A stretch of DNA of 31,710 nucleotides from CAYOOT01 sp964405665 (GTDB lineage Bacteria > Bdellovibrionota_C > UBA2361 > SZUA-149 > CAZDWZ01): assembly GCA_964405665.1 (NCBI GenBank), contig CAYOOT010000025.1:1-31710 (forward strand), read 5' to 3'. The notes under the pieces were generated by a model. The model searched no databases, was not told where the DNA came from, and saw only the letters and a list, made by a program, of their open reading frames with translations. Below, piece after piece: positions 1 to 7,626 of this stretch (positions within the stretch are counted from its first letter, which is position 1; the number at the start of each line of letters is the position of its first letter). Both the position numbers and the translations under genes were made by a program.

Positions 1-240
1 GCTTTGGAAGGGAGAGCCTTAAGGCAAACTATATGCCCCTCTTGCTCTCCGCCTCAGCCTTCATCTCAGCCTCTGTCTTGGTCCTGGTCTTGGCCGATAG
101 TCTAGGTTCTTTTTTCTATAGTCATAGGAAAAAAAGGAAGGCTATAGAATTTAGATTATCGGCCATGACCAGGACCAAGACAGGGGCTGAGATGAAGGCG
201 GAGGCGGAGAATAGGAAAATGGTATTTCGTGTACTTGATT
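1..240. repeat. Long imperfect inverted repeat in non-coding DNA downstream of map
   Basis: No gene is supported here. Arms 46-104 and 152-210 are inverted copies of about 59 nt with only about five mismatches. The 47-nt centre holds a smaller inverted pair (TTCTATAG / CTATAGAA) and oppositely placed T and A runs. The transcript could fold into a hairpin of about 165 nt. An open frame from 33 to 272 on the plus strand runs through both arms, but it is a low-complexity product of the repeat and resembles no family I know. The element lies just past the map stop codon, so it may end the secY-adk-map transcript or be a dispersed repeat. In many bacteria infA, rpmJ, rpsM, rpsK, rpsD, rpoA and rplQ follow map; none is visible here. 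Confidence 0.75.
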
Positions 241-1011
241 TTATGGCCTGGTTAAAACCCAAGGCCCCTTAGCAGTCATTGCTATTGTATGTTCAAAATG
301 ACAAGCCATGCTGTGGTCAGCAGTAATGGCAGTCCAGCCATCATCAAGAATTTTAATGTGATAAGAACCAGCTGAAACCATCGGCTCAATAGCTAAAACC
401 ATCCCCTCTTTAAGCACTCGTCCTTCTCCAGCTTTGCCGAAGTTTGGAACTGCCGGTGGCTCATGCATATTTCTTCCAATACCATGGCCAACAAAATCAC
501 GAATTACTCCAAAACCATTCTTTTCACACCTTCTCTGCACAGCTTCTGAAATATCTCCAATTCTATTGCCGACTAAACATTGCGAAATAGCATCTTCTAA
601 AGATTGCTTTGTAACATCTAATAACTCTTGATTTTGCTCACTGATTTTCCCCACCGCCACAGTCACCGCAGAATCTCCAAAAAATCCTTCATAGACACAG
701 CCGTAATCGATACTTAAAATATCTCCTTCCTTAAGCGGCTTCTTGTTAGGAATTCCATGAACAATCTCTTCATTTACTGAAGCACAAATTACTCCCGGAA
801 AATCAGGCACACCTTTCGTGGCGGAAGGATAGTTTAAAAAGGCCGGCTTTGCTCCATATTTTTTAGTTAGATCTTTTGCTTTCTGATCTACTTCCCAAGT
901 ACTAATCCCTGGCTTCACAATACTAGAGAGCTCTTGCAAAATTTCATAAACAATCATGCCTGATTTACGCATAATTTCTAAATCTTGCTTAGATTTTAAT
1001 TGAATGACCAT
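241..1011 (-). CDS. map: Methionine aminopeptidase, type I
   Basis: This cytosolic metalloprotease removes the initiator methionine from new proteins when the second residue is small. The product is 256 aa, usual for the short bacterial type Ia enzyme without an N-terminal extension. All five metal ligands of the family can be placed: D102 and D113 (in IDYGCVYEGFFGD), H176 (GHGIGRNMHEPP), E209 (AIEPM) and E240 (FEHTIAM). H85 in EIVHGIP is the conserved substrate-side histidine. The gene follows adk by 11 nt, the classical secY-adk-map order at the end of the spc operon. The ATG at 1009-1011 has only a weak GGA upstream, so translational coupling to adk is plausible. The stop is TAA. Confidence 0.97.
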   Translation of the reverse strand: MVIQLKSKQDLEIMRKSGMIVYEILQELSSIVKPGISTWEVDQKAKDLTKKYGAKPAFLNYPSATKGVPDFPGVICASVNEEIVHGIPNKKPLKEGDILSIDYGCVYEGFFGDSAVTVAVGKISEQNQELLDVTKQSLEDAISQCLVGNRIGDISEAVQRRCEKNGFGVIRDFVGHGIGRNMHEPPAVPNFGKAGEGRVLKEGMVLAIEPMVSAGSYHIKILDDGWTAITADHSMACHFEHTIAMTAKGPWVLTRP

Positions 1012-1022
1012 TTTTAATCCGT

Positions 1023-1583
1023 CTACTGCAAGACCGTTTGAACTTTTGCTAGCACTTGATCTACTGTGCCAATGGACTCGATAGTTTTAAGTTTGCCTTT
1101 TTTTCTATAAAAATCAATTAAAGATTCGGTGTTATTTTTATAGACCCTTAAGCGCTCTTTTTGCACTTCCAGATTATCATCAGCTCTTGCTTCTTGTTCT
1201 CTTCTTCCGGCAAGACGATTCAGCAATTCTTGCTCAGGTAAATCAAAATATACAACTGCCGTAAGATTTTTATTTAATTTTTTTAAAAGTCTTTCCAATG
1301 CTTCAGCTTGGGCAATTGTTCGAGGGAAACCATCTAAAATATAGCCATTAGCACAATCAGCTTCCATTACTCGATGATCGATTAGCTCAATAATTAAATC
1401 ATCAGAAACCAACTGACCGGAATCCATTACCGCTTTAACACGTTTTCCTAAATCTGCTCCGGCAGCAATAGCCGCTCTGAGCATATCTCCGGTGCTAATA
1501 TGAGCGATCTTTTTTTTCTCACTTAAAAGTTTAGCTTGAGTTCCTTTGCCAACTCCTGGAGGTCCTAAAAAAACTAAAATCAT
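1023..1583 (-). CDS. adk: Adenylate kinase, short-LID form
   Basis: Adenylate kinase catalyses ATP + AMP <-> 2 ADP and keeps cytosolic adenylate pools balanced. The P-loop GPPGVGKGT is at residues 7-15, the AMP-site DGFPRT at 84-89 and the LID arginines in GRREQEAR at 126-133. At 186 aa it is the short type: the LID is only a brief loop and lacks the roughly 30-residue, often zinc-binding insertion of the 214-aa E. coli type. Short forms occur in several bacterial groups, so this is a lineage trait rather than a truncation; both ends align with family expectation. It lies between secY and map in the usual order, 70 nt after secY, and stops with TAG. Confidence 0.96.
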   Translation of the reverse strand: MILVFLGPPGVGKGTQAKLLSEKKKIAHISTGDMLRAAIAAGADLGKRVKAVMDSGQLVSDDLIIELIDHRVMEADCANGYILDGFPRTIAQAEALERLLKKLNKNLTAVVYFDLPEQELLNRLAGRREQEARADDNLEVQKERLRVYKNNTESLIDFYRKKGKLKTIESIGTVDQVLAKVQTVLQ

Positions 1584-1653
1584 AAAAACACCTTTTAATA
1601 CAAGTTTTTGTAAGCTTTTTACTGCAACTTAGTATCCAGGAAAAAGACAAAGC

Positions 1654-2982
1654 TTATCTTTGGATCAGTCGGCCACCACCCATATTTCCACGACTTTTCC
1701 CCGCTCCCTTCTTTAAGAAATCTTCATAATTTCTATTAACCAGATGAGATTGAATTTGAGAAAATGTATCTACCATTACACCAACAACAATTAAGATCGC
1801 AGTTCCGCCAAAAAAATATGTAAAACTGCCTACTCCCATTTTCATATAAAACACCGAAGGCACGATACAAATAATTGCAATATATAATGCACCCCAAAGG
1901 GTAATTCGCGAAAGAATTCTTCCAATATAATCTGCCGTATCTTTTCCCGGTCTTACTGTAGGAATGAAACCACCATTTTTCTTTAAGTTATCGGCAAGCT
2001 GAACGGGATCAAAAACCAATGCCGTATAAAAATAAGCAAAGAAAATAATTAGTCCGGCAAAAATAAGTTCATAAAACAAACTACCCGGTTGAATCCAAGC
2101 AACAGCATTTTTTAAAAACTCAATATTACTAAATTGGGCGATCGTTGCCGGAAATACCAAAAGAGCAGAGGCAAAAATCGGAGGAATTACTCCTGCCGAA
2201 TTGAGCTTTAAGGGCAAATGCTGGGTAGAAGCTTGGGTCATATGTTTACCAACGGCACGTCTTGGATATTGCACCGGAATTCTTCGCTGAGAATTTTCAC
2301 AATAGACAATAAAAGAAACAACTCCTATGCAGAAAACTAAAACTAACAACAAAGTAAATACTGTTATTTCACCTGTGTTGATTAATTCAAAAGTATGAGA
2401 AAGAGTTCCTGGCATTCTGGCAACAATACCAGACATGATCACCAAACTAATTCCGTTTCCTAAGCCACGTTCTGTAATTTGCTCTCCTAACCACATAATA
2501 AAAGCGGTTCCGGCAGCAAGAGTCAGTGCCGCTTTAAATCTGAAAAAACCACCGGGCTCGGCAACGACACCTTGATGCTCCAGACCAATACTAATCATTG
2601 TTCCTTGAACTAACGCCAAGATGATTGTGCCAATTCTCGTATAGCGAGTAATTTTGCGTCGTCCTTGTTCTCCTTCTTTAGAAAGTTCTTCCAGATGTTT
2701 AATCGAAGAAGTCATTAATTGGATAATAATCGATACGCTGATGTACGGAGTAATTCCTAAAGCAAAAACAGAAAAATTTTCCAGAGCACCACCGGTAAAC
2801 ATGTTAACTATACCGAAGAGGGTCTTAGAACTTCCTTCGAAAATTTTTCTTAATTTAAGACCATCAATACCCGGAGTAGGAACAAACACTCCTAAACGAT
2901 AAATAATTAACATTCCCAGGGTAAAAAATACTCTTTTTCTTAATTCCGGAACTTTCGCCGCTTCTTGCACTCCGCCAATCAC
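1654..2982 (-). CDS. secY: Preprotein translocase subunit SecY
   Basis: SecY is the channel-forming subunit of the SecYEG translocon in the inner membrane. The 442-aa product has the ten hydrophobic segments expected of the family, beginning near residue 18 (FFTLGMLIIYRLGVFVPTPG). It has recognisable SecY blocks such as GNGISLVIMSGIV, RRIPVQYPRRAVG and the NLKKNGGFIPTVRPG loop, and a basic C-terminal tail. The start is GTG at 2980-2982, supported by AAGGTGG four to five bases upstream. The gene is separated from rplO by 256 nt that hold a terminator-like hairpin and a GC-rich inverted repeat, so secY-adk-map may be transcribed at least partly on its own. SecE is encoded at the other end of the window. 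Confidence 0.97.
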   Translation of the reverse strand: MIGGVQEAAKVPELRKRVFFTLGMLIIYRLGVFVPTPGIDGLKLRKIFEGSSKTLFGIVNMFTGGALENFSVFALGITPYISVSIIIQLMTSSIKHLEELSKEGEQGRRKITRYTRIGTIILALVQGTMISIGLEHQGVVAEPGGFFRFKAALTLAAGTAFIMWLGEQITERGLGNGISLVIMSGIVARMPGTLSHTFELINTGEITVFTLLLVLVFCIGVVSFIVYCENSQRRIPVQYPRRAVGKHMTQASTQHLPLKLNSAGVIPPIFASALLVFPATIAQFSNIEFLKNAVAWIQPGSLFYELIFAGLIIFFAYFYTALVFDPVQLADNLKKNGGFIPTVRPGKDTADYIGRILSRITLWGALYIAIICIVPSVFYMKMGVGSFTYFFGGTAILIVVGVMVDTFSQIQSHLVNRNYEDFLKKGAGKSRGNMGGGRLIQR

Positions 2983-3014
2983 TATGCCACCTTTTTTAAA
3001 AATATATTATAATA

Positions 3015-3140
3015 CGGCAGCAGGCTGCGGACGAGGACGTCCGCGGTCCAGGTAAACACGATCCTAACTTAAGAAAACAGTCTCTTGAAGGAGTCGACTT
3101 TAATTGGACCGCAGACGTCCTCGTCCGCAGCCTGCTGCCG
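3015..3140. repeat. GC-rich inverted repeat between rplO and secY
   Basis: Arms 3015-3050 and 3105-3140 are inverted copies matching at 35 of 36 positions, around a 54-nt centre. The arms are much richer in G+C than the neighbouring DNA, contain self-complementary blocks such as GCGGACGAGGACGTCCGC, and have no coding potential. This is the look of a short non-autonomous palindromic element (MITE- or REP-like). No transposase is present. It sits upstream of the secY ribosome-binding site, so it would lie in the secY leader if transcription reads through from rplO. Confidence 0.8.
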
Positions 3141-3186
3141 CAGAAGAAAATAATAGCCTAAATTTAATCTAGAGACAAAAATAAAA

Positions 3187-3212
3187 ATGGCTTTTCTGAA
3201 AAGAAAAGCCAT
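3187..3212 (-). terminator. Terminator-like hairpin after rplO
   Basis: The arms ATGGCTTTTCT (3187-3197) and AGAAAAGCCAT (3202-3212) form an 11-bp perfect stem with a 4-nt loop. Read on the minus strand the stem is followed by TTTTATTTTT, the form of a Rho-independent terminator. It lies 26 nt past the rplO stop codon and before secY, so it probably ends or attenuates the main ribosomal-protein transcript. Confidence 0.7.
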
Positions 3213-3238
3213 TCAATCACAATAAAATTAGTAATAAA

Positions 3239-3718
3239 CTATACTAGCTTTATCGTCCCCCCCGCTTTTTCCACAGCAGCTTTTGCTGATCCAGAAATCG
3301 CATGAGCTTCGATATTTAATTTTTGTGTTAATTCAGAGCCCGCTAAAATTTTTAATTTAGCATTGCTTTTTACAATTCCGTTTTCCACTAAAACACTCAA
3401 TGTCAAATCAGTTGTTTTAATTTCCTTCGCCAATTTTTCCAAAACTTCCAAAGATACCGGCCGAAAGGAATTTACTCCAAATAATTTTTTTCTGGAAACA
3501 AAGCCTGTTTTAGGCAATCTTCGATAAAGAGGCATTTGACCGCCTTCAAATCCCGGCATCATACTATAACCGGAACGAGAACGTTGTCCTTTTTGACCTT
3601 TTCCGCAAGTTTTTCCATTTCCTGAACCTTCCCCAATGCCCAGTCTTTTGCGTCTTTTTCGTGCGCCCTTATTGGGAGCAAGATCGGAAATACCTAATGT
3701 TTTTCTTTCAGCTGTCAT
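3239..3718 (-). CDS. rplO: 50S ribosomal protein L15
   Basis: L15 is a large-subunit protein that binds 23S rRNA late in assembly. The 159-aa product has the glycine- and lysine-rich N-terminal extension that threads into rRNA (GIGEGSGNGKTCGKGQKGQ, about residues 27-45), then the conserved GFEGGQMPLYRRLPKTGF block near residues 57-74 and a globular C-terminal half. It follows rpmD by 6 nt, as in most spc operons. Its stop is TAG, followed 26 nt later by a terminator-like hairpin, so it may be the last gene of the continuous ribosomal block. Confidence 0.97.
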   Translation of the reverse strand: MTAERKTLGISDLAPNKGARKRRKRLGIGEGSGNGKTCGKGQKGQRSRSGYSMMPGFEGGQMPLYRRLPKTGFVSRKKLFGVNSFRPVSLEVLEKLAKEIKTTDLTLSVLVENGIVKSNAKLKILAGSELTQKLNIEAHAISGSAKAAVEKAGGTIKLV

Positions 3719-3724
3719 AAATCA

Positions 3725-3913
3725 CTATTTCGTTTCACTTAATGTTACTAAATGTTGCACTGTTTTAATCATTCCTACCGTGGAAGCAGAAAGTTGATGC
3801 ACTTTTTTTTTGCCAATTCTTCCCAGACCCAAGGCATGCAATGTTGCAATTTGCTTCGGGCTTGTTCTATTGGCACTTCTTGTTTGTTTGACTTCAATTT
3901 TTTTTCCAGCCAT
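3725..3913 (-). CDS. rpmD: 50S ribosomal protein L30
   Basis: L30 is a small peripheral protein of the large subunit. The 62-aa product has the family pattern: a first beta strand (KKIEVKQTRSANR), then the SPKQIATLHALGLGRIGKK segment and a C-terminal helix ending in VQHLVTL. It lies between rpsE and rplO with spacers of 12 and 6 nt. L30 is absent from Candidate Phyla Radiation genomes, so its presence is useful evidence about the host lineage. The stop is TAG. Confidence 0.95.
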   Translation of the reverse strand: MAGKKIEVKQTRSANRTSPKQIATLHALGLGRIGKKKVHQLSASTVGMIKTVQHLVTLSETK

Positions 3914-3925
3914 CTCCCACCTATT

Positions 3926-4471
3926 TTAATTTCCGTATAATTGATAATCAATTGCTTCTAAATTTTTTCCTCTGCGAAAAGCAACTTCTTCAGGAGTTTC
4001 AATTTTAATCAAAGCATCAAACACAGCTGCCAAAACATTATGTGAATTTTGAGAACCTTGAGATTTAGTTAAAATATCTTTAACTCCGACTATACCTAAA
4101 ACTCTGCGCACAATACTTCCCGCGATAATACCAGTTCCGGAAGATGCCGGCTTTAACAATACTCTAGAAGCACCGGAGCGACCAATCACTTCATATGGAA
4201 TAGTATTACCTTGAAGAGGAACTTTTACTAATTTTTTCCTTGCTGCTTCACCTGCTTTTCTAATGGCATCAGGAACTTCATTGGCTTTTCCCAAACCATA
4301 GCCGACATGTCCGTTACCATCTCCCACTACAACCAAGGCACTAAAACTAAAGCGACGACCACCTTTTACCACCTTAGCAACACGGTTTACATAAACCACT
4401 TGCTCAGTTAATTCTTTGACTTCATCGGCACGACCTTTTCGTCCTGCTGGTCTTGGATATCTTGCACCCAT
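3926..4471 (-). CDS. rpsE: 30S ribosomal protein S5
   Basis: S5 lies at the mRNA entry side of the small subunit and contributes to decoding accuracy and helicase activity. The 181-aa product has the double-stranded-RNA-binding-like N-terminal domain (VKGGRRFSFSALVVVGDGNGHVGYGLGKA, roughly residues 35-64, shown here only as a region) and the C-terminal domain with SGTGIIAGSIVRRVLGIVGV. The KGGRRF block is the loop where spectinomycin-resistance changes map in model bacteria, and it looks wild-type. It sits between rplR and rpmD. Confidence 0.97.
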   Translation of the reverse strand: MGARYPRPAGRKGRADEVKELTEQVVYVNRVAKVVKGGRRFSFSALVVVGDGNGHVGYGLGKANEVPDAIRKAGEAARKKLVKVPLQGNTIPYEVIGRSGASRVLLKPASSGTGIIAGSIVRRVLGIVGVKDILTKSQGSQNSHNVLAAVFDALIKIETPEEVAFRRGKNLEAIDYQLYGN

Positions 4472-4499
4472 TATATTTTCTCTCCTAAATAAATCTTAA

Positions 4500-4862
4500 C
4501 TAAAACTGTAATCCACCTTCTCTAGCTCCTGCTGCAACGGCGGCGATTCTTCCATGATAAAGATAGCCGTTACGATCAAAAACCACTTTTTCAATTTTTT
4601 TAGATTTAGCAATTTCTGCTATTTTCAAACCCAAAGCTTTAGCACTTTCCACACTCTTTGTGCTTTTTTCTGCTTTTTCCAAACCTTTTGTTGTCGCAGA
4701 AGCTAAAATTGTGCCGTTATCATCGGAAACAATTTGCACATATGTATACTTATGACTGCGATAGACACATAAGCGTGGTCTTTCTTCAGAGCCTCGAACT
4801 TTACTTTTAATTCTAAACTTTCTTTTTAGCCTAGAAGCTTCTCTTGATTTTGTTATTGCCAT
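4500..4862 (-). CDS. rplR: 50S ribosomal protein L18
   Basis: L18 binds 5S rRNA together with L5 and L25 in the central protuberance. The 120-aa product has the basic N-terminal tail (RLKRKFRIKSKVRG), the RPRLCVYRSHKYTYVQIV strand pair and the typical ending FDRNGYLYHGRIAAVAAGAREGGLQF. Length and ending are normal for the family. It lies 16 nt after rplF and 28 nt before rpsE on the minus strand. The stop is TAG. Confidence 0.96.
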   Translation of the reverse strand: MAITKSREASRLKRKFRIKSKVRGSEERPRLCVYRSHKYTYVQIVSDDNGTILASATTKGLEKAEKSTKSVESAKALGLKIAEIAKSKKIEKVVFDRNGYLYHGRIAAVAAGAREGGLQF

Positions 4863-4878
4863 AAATCACCTTTTTTAT

Positions 4879-5439
4879 TTACTTCTTCCCGCTCTTGCCA
4901 GCCTTACGCTTAATTTTTTCCAGTTGTCCATCTACAACATAAAGAATTCCTTTACCTTTATAAGGTTCAGGTGGACGAAGCATTCTAATCTTAGAAGCAA
5001 CTTGACCTAATAATTCCTTATTGGCACTTTCCAATTTAATTGCTGTATCACGACCTTCTTTGATCACTGTTCCAACAATTCCCTCAGGTAGTACGAAATC
5101 GATCGTATGGGAATATCCCAAAGCTAAAGTTAGTGTTTTTCCTACAGCATCAGCACGGTAACCAACACCAATTAGCTGCAAAGTTTTTTCAAATCCAGTG
5201 GCAACACCTTTAACCATGTTCTGCGCCAGCGATCGTTCCAAACCATGAAACGCTCTTGCTTGTTGAGTTTCTTCTTTTCTTGTGAAAACAATCGTTTCAC
5301 CTTCAACTTTTGCAGAAATTTCCGGCCGCAAACTTCTTTCCAATTTACCTTTAGGTCCTTCCACCTTCAGTAACTGACCAGCAATTATTGCCTTTACACC
5401 TTTTGGAATTCCAACCGGAACTTTACCAATTCTTGACAT
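4879..5439 (-). CDS. rplF: 50S ribosomal protein L6
   Basis: L6 binds 23S rRNA near the sarcin-ricin loop and the factor-binding site. The 186-aa product begins with the standard MSRIGKVPVGIPKGV and has two repeated domains. The C-terminal one contains the signature PEPYKGKGILY near residues 155-165 and a basic tail. The gene follows rpsH by 99 nt, a wider gap than its neighbours because of the palindrome over the rpsH stop codon. An upstream AGAGGAAGTT precedes the ATG at 5437-5439. Confidence 0.96.
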   Translation of the reverse strand: MSRIGKVPVGIPKGVKAIIAGQLLKVEGPKGKLERSLRPEISAKVEGETIVFTRKEETQQARAFHGLERSLAQNMVKGVATGFEKTLQLIGVGYRADAVGKTLTLALGYSHTIDFVLPEGIVGTVIKEGRDTAIKLESANKELLGQVASKIRMLRPPEPYKGKGILYVVDGQLEKIKRKAGKSGKK

Positions 5440-5477
5440 AACTTCCTCTAGCTTACCTTAAATAAATTCATATCCCA

Positions 5478-5542
5478 CTAAAATCTTTTCTATTAGTTAT
5501 GCAACATAGGTAATGTTGCATAACTAATGAAAAGAATTTTAG
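5478..5542. repeat. Palindrome spanning the rpsH stop codon
   Basis: Arms 5478-5507 and 5513-5542 are inverted copies around the 5-nt loop AGGTA. The inner 16 bp (ATTAGTTATGCAACAT) are perfect, and the outer part matches except for a small indel and a mismatch. The rpsH stop codon (5539-5541) lies inside the right arm, so the mRNA would pair through the stop codon. The outer part of the left arm shares 14 nt, CTAAAATCTTTTCT, with the palindrome at the rpsC stop codon. Confidence 0.8.
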
Positions 5543-5937
5543 AACACCGAACAAATAACTTCACCACCAAGACCCTGCTTCTTAGCATCCGATCCGCTAA
5601 GAATGCCTTTTGATGTTGAAACAATAACTACTCCCAAACCATTTCTAAATACTGGAATACGATCCTTATTGGCATAGTAGCGTCTTCCAGATTTACTAAC
5701 TCTTTTTATTTCACGAATCGCCGGGGCGTTGTTGTGTGCATACTTTAAATAAATTTTAATTGTTGGTTTATCATCTGCATCCTTAATATGTTGGAATGAG
5801 GCAATGTATCCTTCTTGAAGAAGAATCTTTAAAACATTCTCTTTATATTTAGAAGCAGCAACAGAAACTGTCGGATGTCCAGCTTTTTGAGCGTTTCTTA
5901 TTCTGGTAAGTAAATCTGCAATTTTATCTGTTATCAT
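5539..5937 (-). CDS. rpsH: 30S ribosomal protein S8
   Basis: S8 binds the central domain of 16S rRNA and in E. coli also represses translation of the spc operon. The 132-aa product begins MITDKIADLLTRIRNAQKAGH and ends with the conserved GLGVVIVSTSKGILSGSDAKK and GGEVICSVF. Length is normal. It follows rplE by only 19 nt, so the usual rpsN is missing from between them. Its stop codon is buried in a strong palindrome, which could affect termination or RNA stability. Confidence 0.97.
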   Translation of the reverse strand: MITDKIADLLTRIRNAQKAGHPTVSVAASKYKENVLKILLQEGYIASFQHIKDADDKPTIKIYLKYAHNNAPAIREIKRVSKSGRRYYANKDRIPVFRNGLGVVIVSTSKGILSGSDAKKQGLGGEVICSVF

Positions 5938-5956
5938 TTTCCCTCTATCTATTTAA

Positions 5957-6556
5957 TTAAGCAGCAGCCTGTTCTTGTTGCACCGGTTTAACTTGCGCTT
6001 GCTGAATTTGTCTTTCAGTACGTTTTCTAAATGGCATTCCAAAAAATTCCAATAAAGCTTCCGCTTCTTTATTGGTCTTAGCGGTAGTAACAATAGTAAC
6101 CGTCAAACCTCTTACTGTTGTTTTTTCAATATCAATTTCTGGAAACATAATTTGTTCCGAAAAACCAACAGAATAATTTCCTCGGCCATCAAATGAACTT
6201 CTGGAAACTCCTCTAAAGTCACGAACTCGTGGCAAAGCAATATTAATAAAACGATCTAAAAATTCATACATTTTTTGACTGCGCAAAGTAACACAAACAC
6301 CGATAGGCAATCCGGCACGAAGTTTGAAATTTGCTATCGCTTTTTTTGATTTTCTAACAGTCGGCTTTTGTCCGGCAATTTTTGTCATATCGCTAACGGC
6401 AGCATCAATTGCTTTGATATTTTGCGTAGCTTCGCCTACACCCATATTGATAATCACTTTTTCAATACGAGGAATCATATTTTTGTTTTTGTAAGCAAAT
6501 TGCTCCTGCAACTTTTTTACAACGACATTATTATAATGTTCTTTCATCCGATCCAT
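5957..6556 (-). CDS. rplE: 50S ribosomal protein L5, with C-terminal tail
   Basis: L5 carries 5S rRNA into the central protuberance and contacts the P-site tRNA. The core is typical: IPRIEKVIINMGVGEA, GQKPTVRKSKKAIANFKLR and the closing FFGMPFRK. The product is 199 aa against about 179 for the family, because roughly 20 extra residues rich in Q, E and A follow the usual end (ERQIQQAQVKPVQQEQAAA). The tail resembles no S14 sequence. The ATG at 6554-6556 is preceded by AGAGGTAGAGCT; a second in-frame ATG lies three codons later. rpsN, normally next, is absent. Confidence 0.96.
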   Translation of the reverse strand: MDRMKEHYNNVVVKKLQEQFAYKNKNMIPRIEKVIINMGVGEATQNIKAIDAAVSDMTKIAGQKPTVRKSKKAIANFKLRAGLPIGVCVTLRSQKMYEFLDRFINIALPRVRDFRGVSRSSFDGRGNYSVGFSEQIMFPEIDIEKTTVRGLTVTIVTTAKTNKEAEALLEFFGMPFRKRTERQIQQAQVKPVQQEQAAA

Positions 6557-6567
6557 AGCTCTACCTC

Positions 6568-6951
6568 TTAGGCGTCAATTTGTTCAAACTTCTTAGTTTT
6601 TGGATTCAGGTAACCTCTTACTTTTCTTCCATCAGCTAAAATCTTCTTTTTAATACGAACTGGTTTTTTTAAAGTTTCAGAATAAAACATCACATTGGAA
6701 ATATGAACTGAACCTTCCGTAGTAATTACGGCGGAAGTTTCATTTGATGTTTTGGCGCGTTTGCGCTTTTTAATTAAATTCAAACCTTCAATCACTACTC
6801 GATCTTTGGCAGTTAACACTTTTAAAATTTTTCCTGTTTGTCCACGCAAAGTTTTGCCTTTCTTTTTGTTACCACCGCTAATTACCATCACCAGATCACC
6901 TTTGCGCAATTCTGTAATAGTTTGATGATTATCTTCTTTTTTTGTAGCCAT
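6568..6951 (-). CDS. rplX: 50S ribosomal protein L24
   Basis: L24 is one of the two proteins that start large-subunit assembly, near the peptide exit tunnel. The 127-aa product has the KOW-type motif (LRKGDLVMVISGGNKKKGKT, about residues 16-35) and the conserved VVIEGLNLIKKRKR and RPVRIKKK-like blocks. It has a short hydrophilic N-terminal extension of about ten residues. Its ATG overlaps the rplN stop codon by one base (TAATG at 6951), suggesting translational coupling to rplN. Confidence 0.96.
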   Translation of the reverse strand: MATKKEDNHQTITELRKGDLVMVISGGNKKKGKTLRGQTGKILKVLTAKDRVVIEGLNLIKKRKRAKTSNETSAVITTEGSVHISNVMFYSETLKKPVRIKKKILADGRKVRGYLNPKTKKFEQIDA

Positions 6952-7316
6952 TAGAGCACCTCTGGAGCTAGGGAAATAATTTTCATAAAATTGCCTCTTA
7001 GTTCACGAGCAACTGGGCCAAAAATACGGTTACCGATTGGTTCTTTCTGCGCGTTAATTAAAACCGCAGAATTTGTATCAAATCTAATATAAGAACCATC
7101 ATCACGGCGAATTTCTTTACTTACTCTGACAACTACTGCTTTATGCACATCCCCTTTTTTTACTTTACCATTAGGAATTGCATCTTTAATTGCCACGACG
7201 ATCATATCGCCCACACTAGCGTAGCGTCTTTTTGATCCGCCCAAAACTTTGATACATAGCACTTTCTTTGCACCAGAGTTATCTGCAACATCTAAAATCG
7301 ATTCTTGTTGTATCAT
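6951..7316 (-). CDS. rplN: 50S ribosomal protein L14
   Basis: L14 sits at the subunit interface and forms inter-subunit bridges. The 121-aa product starts MIQQESILDVADNSGAKKV and contains YASVGDMIVVAIKDA, the charged RDDGSYIRFDTNSAVLIN block and the closing GPVARELR and MKIISLAPEVL. This is one of the best conserved small ribosomal proteins and length and ends match. In the usual order it begins the spc operon; here it follows rpsQ by 18 nt without a visible promoter, so it is probably co-transcribed with the S10 block. Confidence 0.97.
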   Translation of the reverse strand: MIQQESILDVADNSGAKKVLCIKVLGGSKRRYASVGDMIVVAIKDAIPNGKVKKGDVHKAVVVRVSKEIRRDDGSYIRFDTNSAVLINAQKEPIGNRIFGPVARELRGNFMKIISLAPEVL

Positions 7317-7334
7317 TGCCTAAACCTCTAAATA

Positions 7335-7607
7335 TTAAACAGCCTTCTCAATAATTTGCTGTACTCTCCAACGTTTCATTTTGCTCAGCGGACGAGTTTC
7401 AACAATTCTCACACGATCCCCAATCTGACATTCATTCTTTTCATCATGGGCCAAATATTTTTTTGTTCGACGGACATATTTTCCGTAAGCAGCATGCTTT
7501 TTATAAGTCATGATCGTAACCACAACTGATTTAGTCATTTTATTGCTGGTAACCTCACCTTCCTGAGTTTTAGCAATGCCACGTTTTTTTGTTTCCACTT
7601 CAGCCAT
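7335..7607 (-). CDS. rpsQ: 30S ribosomal protein S17
   Basis: S17 is an early-binding OB-fold protein of the small subunit. The 90-aa product has the family core: GEVTSNKMTKSVVVTIMTYK, then YGKYVRRTKKYLAHDEKNECQIGDRVRIVETRPLSKMKRWRV. The last part is the signature of the family (GD.V.I.ETRPLSK.K). It lies 19 nt after rpmC and 18 nt before rplN on the minus strand. Confidence 0.96.
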   Translation of the reverse strand: MAEVETKKRGIAKTQEGEVTSNKMTKSVVVTIMTYKKHAAYGKYVRRTKKYLAHDEKNECQIGDRVRIVETRPLSKMKRWRVQQIIEKAV

Positions 7608-7626
7608 AATCTAGTTTCCTTTTCTC

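Noticed and set aside
33..272. Plus-strand open frame of 79 codons
   Set aside because: It is a translation of the long inverted repeat at 46-210, has low complexity, runs past the map stop codon and resembles no protein family.
1023..1583. Truncation of adk (186 aa)
   Set aside because: Both ends and all motifs are present; the missing part is the optional LID insertion, so it is the short family form.
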